Positions 7,653-15,459 of a stretch of DNA of 64,000 bases are shown one piece after another. Origin of the DNA: Bacteroidales bacterium (lineage in GTDB: Bacteria > Bacteroidota > Bacteroidia > Bacteroidales > UBA932); the NCBI GenBank assembly GCA_015060445.1, contig SUYL01000067.1, positions 1 through 64,000 of the forward strand, read 5' to 3'. The notes below the pieces were generated by a model. That model did not search any database and was not told the DNA's origin. It saw nothing but the letters and a program-made list of their open reading frames with translations. Made by a program: the position numbers and the translations under genes. The first letter of the stretch is position 1; every line of letters starts with the position of its first letter.

Positions 7653-9237
7653 GGTTAGTTCTGATGAGCAGAAGACTAACACAAGTCTTGACTTTCAAGA
7701 GAAGAAGTTGAGACAACATTGTGACAAGAATGGTTACAATGTTATTGCTTGTTCCCACGAAGATTTCTCCGCTAAGCACCACGATTTTATGCGACCAGAG
7801 ATGAAAAAGATTAGGGACTATTGTAAGAAGCATAAAAATGAGGTGGATATGATACTATTCCTGCGTTGGGATAGGTTCAGCCGTAACCCCGAGTTTACAT
7901 ATATGTTTAAGCGTATGTTCCTTGATGAATGGGGTATTCAATTCAATGCTCTTGAAAGTCCCATAGATTTTAATGCCACAGAATGGTCTTCTCTTTTAGC
8001 GAGTTATTGTGCAGCAGCACACACCGAGAATAACAAGATAAGCCGCCGAACAAGAGATGGTATTCGGGAGACAATGCTGTCGGGAAGATGGGCAAACTCT
8101 GCTCCAAGAGGATATAAGAATGTTCACATAGTGGATAGTAATGGTATAACAACAGCCAAGACTGTTGAGGTGGATGAATTAAAGGCTCCAATTATCAGAA
8201 AAATATTCCAAGAAGTTGGGAAGGGTGTTGAGGCTCCTTGTACCATCCGCAGAAAAATTTGTCCCGATATTCCCGAAAGTACATACCTCGATATTTTGAG
8301 AAATATATTCTATAAAGGGAAAATACGTGTACCAGCTACAAATACGGAACCCGAGGTTATAGTTGATGGATTGCACGAGCCATTGGTAACAGAGGAATTG
8401 TTTGATAGGGGCCAAGATATAATGGATGGTAAGCGGAAGAAAAACCCGAAACTCGCCAAACCCGTGAAACCCGAGTATTACCTCCGTAAGTTCCTTGTAT
8501 GTCCTCATTGTTGGAAAGCCATTACGGGGGCCACAAGCAAGGGCGGTAGCGGAGGTAAGTATCATTACTATTTCTGTCCAACTACGGGTAAGCACCTACG
8601 AATGCCAGCTGAAACTGTTAATGATGCTTTTGTTGATTATGTAGGAGGGTTAAGACCTAACGGTGCCATTATGCAGTTGTATTACGAGGTCCTCAACGAC
8701 CTTAGAAAAGAGAATACCCGAGATATACGTGCAATGGTTGATAAATTGGATAAAGAGATATACGAGTTGAATGAGCGGTTGGATAAGATTGAAGATAAGT
8801 ACATTGATGGTGATATAGACAAGAATGATTATACCCGTATGACCAATAGGGTTAATCAGCAGATGAAAACTATCGAAGATAGGAAGGAGTTGCTTGAAAC
8901 CCCGAACCGTGGTGCAGTCGAACCGAAGTTGAAGTACTCTATTAACTTGATAGACAATATAGATAAGTTCTTCAAATATGCCCCTGCTGAGGCTAAGATT
9001 AGGGCCTTGAGTTCGATTTTTTCGGGAAAATTGGAATTTGATGGAGAAAATTTTCGAACTGATAACCTCAACAGTGTGCTTAACCTAATATATCAGCAAA
9101 CCAATGAGTTACGAGGGAAAAATAAAAAAAGCGAGGAAAGTTTTCAACTTTCCCCGCTTCCGTACCCAGAGCCGAGACAGTACCCAAACAAAAACATAAC
9201 CCTAATACAAATAAATCAAAGTACAACAGCGTTTTAG
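7627..9237 (+). CDS. Large serine recombinase (site-specific integrase)
   Basis: A 536-residue large serine recombinase. The resolvase domain occupies about 1-150 with nucleophile S11 in Y-C-R-V-S-S-D-E-Q and the D82-R83-x-x-R86 helix motif. A recombinase domain follows (about 155-280), then a zinc-ribbon-like segment with C292-P-H-C295 and C317, and a coiled coil near 360-430. It integrates or excises a mobile element. The 3' end of the gene runs through a hairpin (9130-9158) and a 13-bp copy of the tRNA-Leu 3' end, so the last roughly 20 residues are encoded by sequence brought in by the neighbouring element and probably differ from the ancestral C-terminus. Confidence 0.92.
   Translation: MKNVILYCRVSSDEQKTNTSLDFQEKKLRQHCDKNGYNVIACSHEDFSAKHHDFMRPEMKKIRDYCKKHKNEVDMILFLRWDRFSRNPEFTYMFKRMFLDEWGIQFNALESPIDFNATEWSSLLASYCAAAHTENNKISRRTRDGIRETMLSGRWANSAPRGYKNVHIVDSNGITTAKTVEVDELKAPIIRKIFQEVGKGVEAPCTIRRKICPDIPESTYLDILRNIFYKGKIRVPATNTEPEVIVDGLHEPLVTEELFDRGQDIMDGKRKKNPKLAKPVKPEYYLRKFLVCPHCWKAITGATSKGGSGGKYHYYFCPTTGKHLRMPAETVNDAFVDYVGGLRPNGAIMQLYYEVLNDLRKENTRDIRAMVDKLDKEIYELNERLDKIEDKYIDGDIDKNDYTRMTNRVNQQMKTIEDRKELLETPNRGAVEPKLKYSINLIDNIDKFFKYAPAEAKIRALSSIFSGKLEFDGENFRTDNLNSVLNLIYQQTNELRGKNKKSEESFQLSPLPYPEPRQYPNKNITLIQINQSTTAF
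9124..9158 (-). terminator. Displaced tRNA-Leu terminator (minus strand)
   Basis: Arms AGCGAGGAAAG (9130-9140) and CTTTCCCCGCT (9148-9158) form an 11-bp stem with one mismatch. On the minus strand the stem is followed by a run of seven T. It lies immediately beyond the att copy, where the terminator of the minus-strand tRNA-Leu would have been before the mini-element inserted. Confidence 0.65.
9162..9174 (+). repeat. Left attachment core of the mini-element
   Basis: GTACCCAGAGCCG, identical to 15925-15937, which contains the last 12 bases of tRNA-Leu. It lies within the last codons of the serine recombinase, where it reads Y-P-E-P in the same frame as the tRNA-derived sequence at 15926. Confidence 0.75.
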
Positions 9238-9289
9238 GTGTTTATTATTTGTATTAAGTTTGATAAAAAAGCATTCGTTTCGCACTTTT

Positions 9290-9309
9290 GTTACACCTGA
9301 GTTACACCT
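9290..9309 (+). repeat. Left candidate integrase arm sites
   Basis: Two direct copies of GTTACACCT start at 9290 and 9301, an 11-bp period. The same pair with the same period and orientation is found at 15858 and 15869 near the other end. Confidence 0.6.
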
Positions 9310-9326
9310 AATCAAAATAAAATTAT

Positions 9327-9334
9327 TACTTTTG
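9327..9334 (+). promoter_or_regulatory. -7 promoter box of the integrase gene
   Basis: TACTTTTG matches TAnnTTTG, 29 nt upstream of the integrase ATG. The candidate arm sites lie just upstream, so integrase could repress its own promoter. Confidence 0.55.
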
Positions 9335-9363
9335 CAACTAAATACAACAAAAGACAAATAAGT

Positions 9364-10554
9364 ATGGCTAAAAACGATGCAAAGGTAACGGATAATCCAA
9401 AGTTAAAGCAGAAAGCCCTATCAGACGGCAATTTCTCGCTTTATCTCGATTATTACTTAGGGCGTGTCAATGTGAAAGACGAAAAAACAGGAGAAATTAC
9501 TAACAAAGTACAACGCAAAAGGGAATTTCTGCATTTAACTTTGTTAGCCTCTCCAAGAACACCAATTGAGAGACAGCAAAATAAGGAAACATTAGCATTA
9601 GCCCAAAAAATCAGATTTGAGAGGGAGCAGGAACTCAAAGAAAGTATGCACGGTTATCGATTAAAGAAAGACCGTGATATTAACTTTATTGACTATTTCA
9701 GGGCATATATAGACAGCTATACCAAGAAAGACATAAGAATGATGCAGATAGCATTAAATCGCTTTGTTGATTTCCTTAAAGATACCCCCGAATACAGTAA
9801 ATTCTCACTCAGGATTAAGCCCGAGCAAATAACAAGGGATATGATAGAGGATTTTACCGAGTATCTGCAAAGCCGAAGCGTTGGAGAGGGAGCAAAGAGC
9901 ATATATGCAAGATTTAAGAAAGTGATTAAATATGCTATTGAGCACGATGTAATGCTTAAAAATCCGTGTAATGGAATTATAATTAAAGTTGATGAGCAAC
10001 GCTTGAAGAAAGAGGTTTTATCTCAGGAAGAAATACAAACATTGATAGCAACACATTACGAGAACGAGAACCCCAATATAAGAAGAGCATTTATATTTTG
10101 TCTTTATTGTGGTTTGAGATATTGCGATGTGAAAGACCTCACATTTGAGAATGTTGATTTTGCCAACAAGAGACTAAATTTTGAGCAAAGCAAAACAAAG
10201 GGACATAGTGCAAATAGCAGTGTTATAATACCTCTGAATGAGGGTATATTAAAACTCATTGGAGAGCCTCAACAACCCGACAATAGGACAGAACTTATAT
10301 TCCCCTTGCCGAGTTATGAGATGTGCTTAAAAGCCCTCAAAAGGTGGGTAAAAAGAGCAGGAATTAACAAGCATATTAGTTGGCATTGTGCAAGACATAG
10401 CTTTGCGGTTAATATCCTCAACAATGGAGCAAATATCAAGACCGTAGCAAGCCTTTTAGGACATAGTGGATTAAAGCATACAGAGAAATACACTCGTGCC
10501 GTAGATAGCTTAAAACAAGAGGCTATAAATAGCTTACCCGAACTTAATTTGTAA
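9364..10554 (+). CDS. Tyrosine-type site-specific integrase of the mini-element
   Basis: A 396-residue integrase. Residues about 1-100 look like an arm-binding domain, 105-205 like the SAM-like core-binding domain, and 215-390 are catalytic with R252 (G-L-R-Y-C-D), K277 or K279, H341-C-A-R344, H367 (G-H-S-G) and nucleophile Y376. It should recombine the 13-bp core at the 3' end of tRNA-Leu with the element attachment site. Position at the left end next to the core repeat is typical for tRNA-targeting islands. The next gene starts 4 bp after its stop, so integrase may be co-transcribed with the following three genes. Confidence 0.95.
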   Translation: MAKNDAKVTDNPKLKQKALSDGNFSLYLDYYLGRVNVKDEKTGEITNKVQRKREFLHLTLLASPRTPIERQQNKETLALAQKIRFEREQELKESMHGYRLKKDRDINFIDYFRAYIDSYTKKDIRMMQIALNRFVDFLKDTPEYSKFSLRIKPEQITRDMIEDFTEYLQSRSVGEGAKSIYARFKKVIKYAIEHDVMLKNPCNGIIIKVDEQRLKKEVLSQEEIQTLIATHYENENPNIRRAFIFCLYCGLRYCDVKDLTFENVDFANKRLNFEQSKTKGHSANSSVIIPLNEGILKLIGEPQQPDNRTELIFPLPSYEMCLKALKRWVKRAGINKHISWHCARHSFAVNILNNGANIKTVASLLGHSGLKHTEKYTRAVDSLKQEAINSLPELNL

Positions 10555-10558
10555 TAAT

Positions 10559-10882
10559 ATGGAAGAACATAATTTGAGATATTGTAAATACTACAAAGGG
10601 GAAGATAGTAATCCATTTGAGGGAACAGACCAAAACAAGGCGATGTTGTGGTTTTATGAGCAGTATTGGATAAAAACTTATAAGACCGCTAATTTTGAAG
10701 AGTATTTGAATGAGTATAGCCTCGTAGGATTATCTCAATTCGAGGCTCAGGACTCAATCCCCATAACATTAAAATCTCTTATCTTCAATCGATATGCGAA
10801 AACTTATTTTACAATGTTAGATGCAGTAGAGCCATTCAAAAAATTCTATAAAAAGTATTATACAGGGATTATAGAAGTATGA
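10559..10882 (+). CDS. Hypothetical protein of the mini-element
   Basis: A 107-residue protein with many aromatic residues and no motif that I recognise. It begins 4 bp after the integrase stop and its last codons overlap the next gene in an ATGA arrangement, so it is clearly within an operon of integrase plus three genes. Function unknown. Confidence 0.65.
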   Translation: MEEHNLRYCKYYKGEDSNPFEGTDQNKAMLWFYEQYWIKTYKTANFEEYLNEYSLVGLSQFEAQDSIPITLKSLIFNRYAKTYFTMLDAVEPFKKFYKKYYTGIIEV

Positions 10883-11535
10883 CAGATAAAGAATTTATAT
10901 CAGGCATTATTGATGATACATATAGCGAGAATGATATTATAAAATATTGTTCGGGCTTGTATAGTGTCAAAGCATTTTGGGGCGTATTGATGAGCGAATA
11001 CTCTAAATTTAGCGATAATTGCCCCGTTGTATCTTTTGAAAACAACGCAACTATAACAAGCAATGACAATTTAACAATAGAACAGAAAAGAAGATTGGGT
11101 CGTTTGTTGGTGGCTATCAATATTGTTGAGGAAATGATGCAACAGCAGAGCAATGTAGAAACTCAGCCACAAATAACACCCAAAAAGAAACAACAAAACA
11201 ATGAAATAGGTACATTTCAGGAGTTTCTTAATAAAGTGCCCGAATGTAAGAGAGACAAAGCCCAGAAATACCTCAATAAAGCAATAGAATTGGGGCTGAT
11301 TGACAATAATTATAAATGGACTGAGGGAAAAGAGTTGTTATCGTGGTTTGTGAGCGAGTTTAGTCTTAAATGTAATATGGGGAAAGGTGTCAATAGTAAT
11401 GGACAACCTCGTACAAGTTGGCAGCCATTTGAAACCCTTTTTAAGATTACAGGATTAAGGAGTAATTTCAATGATACTCAAAAAACGGGGCGAACCCCAA
11501 CGAAAAAAGAGCTAATAGACAGCGTTTTTGTATAA
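10879..11535 (+). CDS. Hypothetical mobile-element protein with W-x-P-F-E-x-L-F motif
   Basis: A 218-residue protein. The first half is acidic and poorly defined; residues about 105-120 are Lys/Gln-rich. The second half contains W-F-V-S-E-F, then R-T-S-W-Q-P-F-E-T-L-F and L-R-S-N-F-N-D, a pattern I recall from uncharacterised Bacteroidales mobile-element proteins. Start overlaps the preceding stop by 4 bp. No catalytic motif is apparent; nucleic-acid binding is a guess from the basic linker. Confidence 0.7.
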   Translation: MTDKEFISGIIDDTYSENDIIKYCSGLYSVKAFWGVLMSEYSKFSDNCPVVSFENNATITSNDNLTIEQKRRLGRLLVAINIVEEMMQQQSNVETQPQITPKKKQQNNEIGTFQEFLNKVPECKRDKAQKYLNKAIELGLIDNNYKWTEGKELLSWFVSEFSLKCNMGKGVNSNGQPRTSWQPFETLFKITGLRSNFNDTQKTGRTPTKKELIDSVFV

Positions 11536-11537
11536 TT

Positions 11538-11894
11538 ATGGGAGATAGATTTAGAATTAACCAAGCCGAATTTGCATATATTTACGAGAATGCTCAGGCT
11601 CGAATGAGATATAACCCTGATATTGCTGCAAAGCATAAAAAAGAAATTGAGAAATACCCCTTTTACCAAAGCGAGAAAGAGGCATTACAATATACTCTTG
11701 ATATGATGAACAAGGAGTATTCTAATTATCAGATTTGGGCTAAGATTGGCAAAGAAGATGAGTATTACTATATTCGGGATTATTATATTGCAACCGATGA
11801 TAATCTAATAAAACAAGCAGCCGATTATATAGGAATGGCTCTTATTTATGACGGAACGAGACTTCAAACCATAATCGATAATAACAGGCAATGA
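11538..11894 (+). CDS. Hypothetical protein of the mini-element
   Basis: A 118-residue protein rich in Tyr, Lys and Glu with a run D-E-Y-Y-Y-I-R-D-Y-Y-I around residues 75-85. Not recognised. It starts 2 bp after the preceding stop and is the last gene before a strong terminator, closing the integrase operon. Confidence 0.6.
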   Translation: MGDRFRINQAEFAYIYENAQARMRYNPDIAAKHKKEIEKYPFYQSEKEALQYTLDMMNKEYSNYQIWAKIGKEDEYYYIRDYYIATDDNLIKQAADYIGMALIYDGTRLQTIIDNNRQ

Positions 11895-11931
11895 TGTGGT
11901 AGTTTTATTTCTGAGCAAACAACAGGCACAC

Positions 11932-11973
11932 AAACCCCTACAACCCCACAATGGGCAATTGTAGGGGTTTTTA
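11932..11973 (+). terminator. Rho-independent terminator of the integrase operon
   Basis: AAACCCCTACAA (11932-11943) pairs perfectly with TTGTAGGGGTTT (11959-11970) and is followed by TT. A 12-bp GC-rich stem ending in T residues. Confidence 0.8.
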
Positions 11974-12063
11974 GTTGTATTTGGTTTGCAATTTTGCATC
12001 AGCTTTCATAAAGGAAGTTGGCGGAGTGCACACGCCTTTTGTTTAACGCAACATTGCAAAAGT

Positions 12064-12357
12064 ATGAACCAAGAGGAATTAAGACATTTGGCTGAGCAAA
12101 TAGCAGATAAGATTATTTTTTGCTCAAAAGAGGTGCTAACTATTGATGAGGTCTCTAAATATATGGGCTTAAAGAAAAGCACATTATACAGGCTCACAAT
12201 GAACCGAGAAATACCGTGCTACAAGCCGACAGGTAGAACTGTATATTTTAATAGAAGAGAGCTTGAAGAGTGGTTGCAAAGCAATAGAGCCTCAACGGGT
12301 GCAGAACTCAACCAACAAGCTACAACATATTGTATGAAGAAAGGAGGTGCGATATGA
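12064..12357 (+). CDS. Excisionase-like helix-turn-helix protein (HTH_17 family)
   Basis: A 97-residue protein with a MerR-like winged helix at about 25-75: L-T-I-D-E-V-S-K-Y-M-G-L, then S-T-L-Y-R-L, K-P-T-G-R-T-V-Y-F and E-L-E-E-W-L, the standard HTH_17 excisionase pattern. Candidate excisionase or regulator of the element. The start chosen is the ATG at 12064; an in-frame ATG at 11986 would add 26 residues of non-family sequence. First gene of a tight run extending to 14942. Confidence 0.85.
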   Translation: MNQEELRHLAEQIADKIIFCSKEVLTIDEVSKYMGLKKSTLYRLTMNREIPCYKPTGRTVYFNRRELEEWLQSNRASTGAELNQQATTYCMKKGGAI

Positions 12358-12608
12358 TACCGACCCCCTCAACAAAAGACAATGGCAAAGTTATAGATAA
12401 ATTGCCAAGAGTACAAAGGAAAGTGTATAATTTACTCCGTAATGGAGGTAAATACTCCGCAGCTGACATTTCTATATATCTGCATTTATGCGACCCAAGA
12501 GGACATATTGCAGAACTCAGAAACAAGGGTATTACGATACTTGACGAATGGAGAGTAAGCGATTACGGCTCACGATATAAAGTATATTTTTTAAAGCAGG
12601 AGGGGTAA
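12354..12608 (+). CDS. Small winged-helix protein, HTH_39-like
   Basis: 84 residues from the ATG at 12354, which overlaps the previous stop (ATGA) and follows a strong AAGGAGG Shine-Dalgarno at 12341-12347. The sequence V-Y-N-L-L-R-N-G-G-K-Y-S-A-A-D, then H-I-A-E-L-R-N-K-G-I-T-I, matches the HTH_39 type found in phage and satellite genomes. Likely DNA binding; the target is unknown. Confidence 0.7.
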   Translation: MIPTPSTKDNGKVIDKLPRVQRKVYNLLRNGGKYSAADISIYLHLCDPRGHIAELRNKGITILDEWRVSDYGSRYKVYFLKQEG

Positions 12609-12610
12609 TT

Positions 12611-12835
12611 ATGGGATATTCTTTTAAGTTTTTTGCGGATTGGGTACATTTTGGCGATAGCCTCAACTCAACGAATGAGAGAGTAGAATATTATAGGGCT
12701 ATCTCACGATATGGAGCATATCGCCAAGAACCCGACAATCTCAACGGGGAAACTCTTAAATACTTCAATAAGAATATACGCCCTGAAATTGACAGACAAC
12801 ACGAAAAGAAAGGAGGGGTCAATGAGCAAGGATAG
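12611..12835 (+). CDS. Short DUF6291-like protein
   Basis: A 74-residue protein with Y-Y-R-A-I-S-R-Y-G-A-Y, E-P-D, and I-R-P-E-I-D-R-Q, the layout of the N-terminal DUF6291 module common in phage-related genes. The following gene starts with a clearly related module, so the two look like a duplicated pair in which this copy lacks the C-terminal half. Preceded by AGGAGGGG. Function unknown. Confidence 0.65.
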   Translation: MGYSFKFFADWVHFGDSLNSTNERVEYYRAISRYGAYRQEPDNLNGETLKYFNKNIRPEIDRQHEKKGGVNEQG

Positions 12836-13472
12836 TGCGGATACATTTGTATTTTACCCGACTTTTTTAACGCAAATCGAGGCAGTTAAAAATGAAACCG
12901 TACAATTAGCATTATTTAAGGCTATTGCGAATTATGGGTTATATGATATTGAGCCTGATTTTTCGGATATTGACCCGTTGGGAACTCTTGAAGCTATGTT
13001 TATACCGATGAGGTATGCAATAGACGGGGCGAAAGCAAGGAGAAAGACAAATGCCATTAACGGCAGGAAAGGAGGTGCTCCAATTGGCAACCTTAATGCC
13101 AACAAAACAACCGAAAACAAGCAAAAACAAGCGAACTCAACCGAGAACAAGCCTAATGTAAATGTATATGGTAATGTAAATGAAAATATAAATGTAAATA
13201 ATAAGAAAAGTACAAAGCACTTTTCTAAGCCCTCTATTGAAGAAATTAAATCTTTAATAGATGTAGAGACGTTAAATTGTGATGCGGATATGTTTTATAA
13301 CTATTACGAGAGTAACGGTTGGTGTGTTGGTAAAGCCAAAATGAAAGATTGGAAAGCAGCTCTAAGGAATTGGAGCAGGAGAGAAAAAGCCTCAACGCTC
13401 AAAGAACCTCAACAGCGTAGAAGTTATGAAGTAACCGCTATAAGTGAAAATGATTATCAAACAACATTTTAA
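12822..13472 (+). CDS. DUF6291-like protein with replisome-organiser-type C-terminus
   Basis: 216 residues from the ATG at 12822, which follows AGGAGGGG and overlaps the previous gene by 14 bp. Residues about 8-75 are DUF6291-like (F-V-F-Y-P-T-F-L, Y-G-L-Y, E-P-D-F), followed by N-G-R-K-G-G-A-P, an Asn/Lys-rich linker, and a C-terminal block M-F-Y-N-Y-Y-E-S-N-G-W, W-K-A-A-L-R-N-W-S typical of phage replisome organisers. It probably has a role in replication of the excised element; that is inference. The frame extends upstream to 12711 but without ribosome binding site. Confidence 0.75.
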   Translation: MSKDSADTFVFYPTFLTQIEAVKNETVQLALFKAIANYGLYDIEPDFSDIDPLGTLEAMFIPMRYAIDGAKARRKTNAINGRKGGAPIGNLNANKTTENKQKQANSTENKPNVNVYGNVNENINVNNKKSTKHFSKPSIEEIKSLIDVETLNCDADMFYNYYESNGWCVGKAKMKDWKAALRNWSRREKASTLKEPQQRRSYEVTAISENDYQTTF

Positions 13473-13473
13473 G

Positions 13474-13647
13474 ATGAAAGCAGATACTATTACGCAGGAG
13501 GAATTAAACAAAATCACAAGTGATTGGATTGATGAACAGGGCGAGGCTCTGCAATGCCCTATTGGTTTAACAGTTGAGGATAGCGAAGAGTTTAGCTCCA
13601 AAGATGAAGCTCAGAAATGGGCAAAAGGCTTGCCTGATAGAAAATAA
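13474..13647 (+). CDS. Small acidic hypothetical protein
   Basis: 57 residues from the ATG at 13474, one base after the previous stop; an in-frame ATG at 13444 would overlap that gene. The sequence is rich in Glu and Asp with S-S-K-D-E-A-Q-K-W-A near the end. No family recognised. Its place inside the tight gene run supports it being real. Confidence 0.5.
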   Translation: MKADTITQEELNKITSDWIDEQGEALQCPIGLTVEDSEEFSSKDEAQKWAKGLPDRK

Positions 13648-13676
13648 CGTCATTTCTAAAATAGATAAAAGTAGAA

Positions 13677-13994
13677 ATGGAAAATCAAGAATTAAAACCA
13701 AGACGGAGAGCAAAAGGAACGCCCAAAACAGGAGGGCGAAAGAAAGGAACTCCCAACCGAGTAACATCTGATATTAGAGGGTGGCTCGCCAAACTGATAA
13801 AACAAAACCGCAGACAAATTGAGGCTGATTTACAAGAACTTGAACCCAAAGACCGTGTAATGATGCTTGAAAGGCTGATGCAGTATGTAATTCCAAAGAA
13901 ACAAGCCATAAAAGCAGATATTTCGGATTTATCCGAAGATGATGTTGCAGATGTGGCAAGTAGAATATTAAACGAATTAAGGAACAATGAGTAA
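13677..13994 (+). CDS. DUF5681-like phage-type protein
   Basis: 105 residues. The N-terminus K-G-T-P-K-T-G-G-R-K-K-G-T-P-N-R is the basic DUF5681-type signature. Then comes a helical part with D-R-V-M-M-L-E-R-L-M-Q-Y-V-I-P-K-K-Q-A, a pattern seen in phage genes near small terminase. A DNA-binding or packaging-related role is possible but unproven. Its stop overlaps the next start (TAATG). Confidence 0.7.
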   Translation: MENQELKPRRRAKGTPKTGGRKKGTPNRVTSDIRGWLAKLIKQNRRQIEADLQELEPKDRVMMLERLMQYVIPKKQAIKADISDLSEDDVADVASRILNELRNNE

Positions 13995-14260
13995 TGAAAA
14001 TAGAATTATCGCATAGGCAAAAAATCGCATTACTTGAAGCCGTACAGAGTGGAACGCTCGATACTTCGATATATGAAAGGCAAGATAATGAACCACAGAA
14101 TATAGAAGATATAGAACGGGAAATTATACGGCTTGAAATATTGGAACTCTCGAATAGTGGATTACTTGCACTATCCGAATTGATGAGAGATTATGCAAGG
14201 GGCAAGTTACCCCGTGAAGAATATATTACCAAGAGAATAGAACTCATAAATAAATATTGA
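13994..14260 (+). CDS. Hypothetical acidic helical protein
   Basis: 88 residues, very rich in Glu, Ile and Leu, predicted all-helical. Starts in a TAATG overlap with the preceding gene, so translation is coupled. No family recognised. Confidence 0.6.
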   Translation: MKIELSHRQKIALLEAVQSGTLDTSIYERQDNEPQNIEDIEREIIRLEILELSNSGLLALSELMRDYARGKLPREEYITKRIELINKY

Positions 14261-14261
14261 T

Positions 14262-14942
14262 ATGGAACAACAAAGCGAATTTCAGACAAACGATTTATTA
14301 GGTAATAATCAGAGCCGATATGCGAACCAAAAAGCAGATTTAACAGCGTTTTGCAACTTGATAAATACTCTTATCTCAGAATTAGAGAATAAAGGTTTTA
14401 TTTCCGCAATAGAAATAACACCTAATATTCTTTGTGCAATTGCAGATTTTGAATACACTCCGATTGTTGAGGTAGTAGAACAAAAGTATAATATTGAGGC
14501 TGAACGCATTGAGTACGAAAGAGCAAAAATGGATTTCCTAAGAGGCTTTGACGATGCAAAAAGTGAAATTATTGCAATCTTCAAGAGAACCAAGCAAGAA
14601 TATTCAAACAAAGCAATACATTTCTATAAACCACAGGAGGGCGGATATTGGAGGCTTGAATATCTAACTATTAGCAATAAAGGTATTTCTTTTGATGAGG
14701 CTAAATTAAAGGAGCATAATTGCCAAAGAGTAAAGAACAAAGAACACGCAAAATTTCTCAAACGGGCAAAGAAGCTATATAGCGACATCGTAGATTTTAA
14801 CAAAGAGGTGTCTAAACACTCAGGCAATGTAATTATGGGTGTGTCAGGTATAGATGCGACAACAGAAGCCATAATAACCATAAATGAGGCAGGCGAAATT
14901 ATTTTTGATGCTAATGTTACATCGTTTATGGATTTTGAGTAA
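14262..14942 (+). CDS. Hypothetical protein, last gene of the main mini-element run
   Basis: 226 residues, starting 1 bp after the preceding stop. The first half is helical and coiled-coil-like (E-R-I-E-Y-E-R-A-K-M-D-F-L). Then W-R-L-E-Y-L-T-I-S, and the C-terminus is beta-rich (E-A-I-I-T-I-N-E-A-G-E-I-I-F-D-A-N). I do not recognise a family. A strong terminator follows. Confidence 0.65.
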   Translation: MEQQSEFQTNDLLGNNQSRYANQKADLTAFCNLINTLISELENKGFISAIEITPNILCAIADFEYTPIVEVVEQKYNIEAERIEYERAKMDFLRGFDDAKSEIIAIFKRTKQEYSNKAIHFYKPQEGGYWRLEYLTISNKGISFDEAKLKEHNCQRVKNKEHAKFLKRAKKLYSDIVDFNKEVSKHSGNVIMGVSGIDATTEAIITINEAGEIIFDANVTSFMDFE

Positions 14943-14985
14943 ATTTGCGTTGCGTATATGAAATGCTATCGGCATTCAGGCTTGT

Positions 14986-15029
14986 AAAGTTGGTATTTGA
15001 TGAAGAAATACCAACTTTTTTTATTTTTT
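14986..15029 (+). terminator. Rho-independent terminator after the 12064-14942 run
   Basis: AAAGTTGGTATTT (14986-14998) pairs perfectly with AAATACCAACTTT (15006-15018), followed by a long T-rich tract to 15029. A textbook terminator. Confidence 0.9.
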
Positions 15030-15038
15030 AACACCCCC

Positions 15039-15120
15039 TAAAACGGTACTTAATAGGCACTCACGAAGAGTATATCCATATAGGCAAAGGGATATTAAGT
15101 GCTTAATAAGCACTGTTTTA
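15039..15120. repeat. 23-bp inverted repeat in non-coding DNA
   Basis: The arm 15039-15061 (TAAAACGGTACTTAATAGGCACT with four differences) is repeated inverted at 15098-15120. The right arm itself contains the palindrome AGTGCTT-AAT-AAGCACT. The 36-bp gap includes TATATCCATATA. Candidate operator or replication origin of the excised element; not testable from sequence alone. Confidence 0.55.
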
Positions 15121-15125
15121 CGCAT

Positions 15126-15156
15126 TTTGAGGTTTCGAATTTTGCTATTACATTTG
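15126..15156 (+). promoter_or_regulatory. Promoter of the 15184 gene pair
   Basis: TTTG (15126-15129), 19 nt, TACATTTG (15149-15156). An exact consensus promoter 28 nt before the ATG at 15184, directly beside the inverted repeat. Confidence 0.75.
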
Positions 15157-15183
15157 CATCATCAAATCATTAACAATTAAATT

Positions 15184-15459
15184 ATGGAAGAGACAATTAA
15201 AGCGTTAAGAGACCCCAACAAAGCTATTGAAATGCCTCAACGGTACAGAGAAATAATAGCATTGATAGCTGAGTTATTTGAACTATCAAACAATTACAAT
15301 ACATTTTCATATGCAATATGGGCTGATAGCGATAGTGCAAATACGAGATTTTGGGAAGCCCTCGAACAAGCGAAACAAATCCTATTAGATGATTTGTATA
15401 GTGTATTATCAGATGATATATGTAGCGGACAATTAGAAGACTATGTTAGTAGAGGTTAA
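15184..15459 (+). CDS. Small acidic protein at the right end of the mini-element
   Basis: A 91-residue acidic, helical protein expressed from its own consensus promoter, separately from the main run. It overlaps the next gene by 17 bp. No family recognised. Its position as terminal cargo next to the right att, with its own promoter, is where accessory functions of satellites usually sit; that is inference. Confidence 0.6.
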   Translation: MEETIKALRDPNKAIEMPQRYREIIALIAELFELSNNYNTFSYAIWADSDSANTRFWEALEQAKQILLDDLYSVLSDDICSGQLEDYVSRG

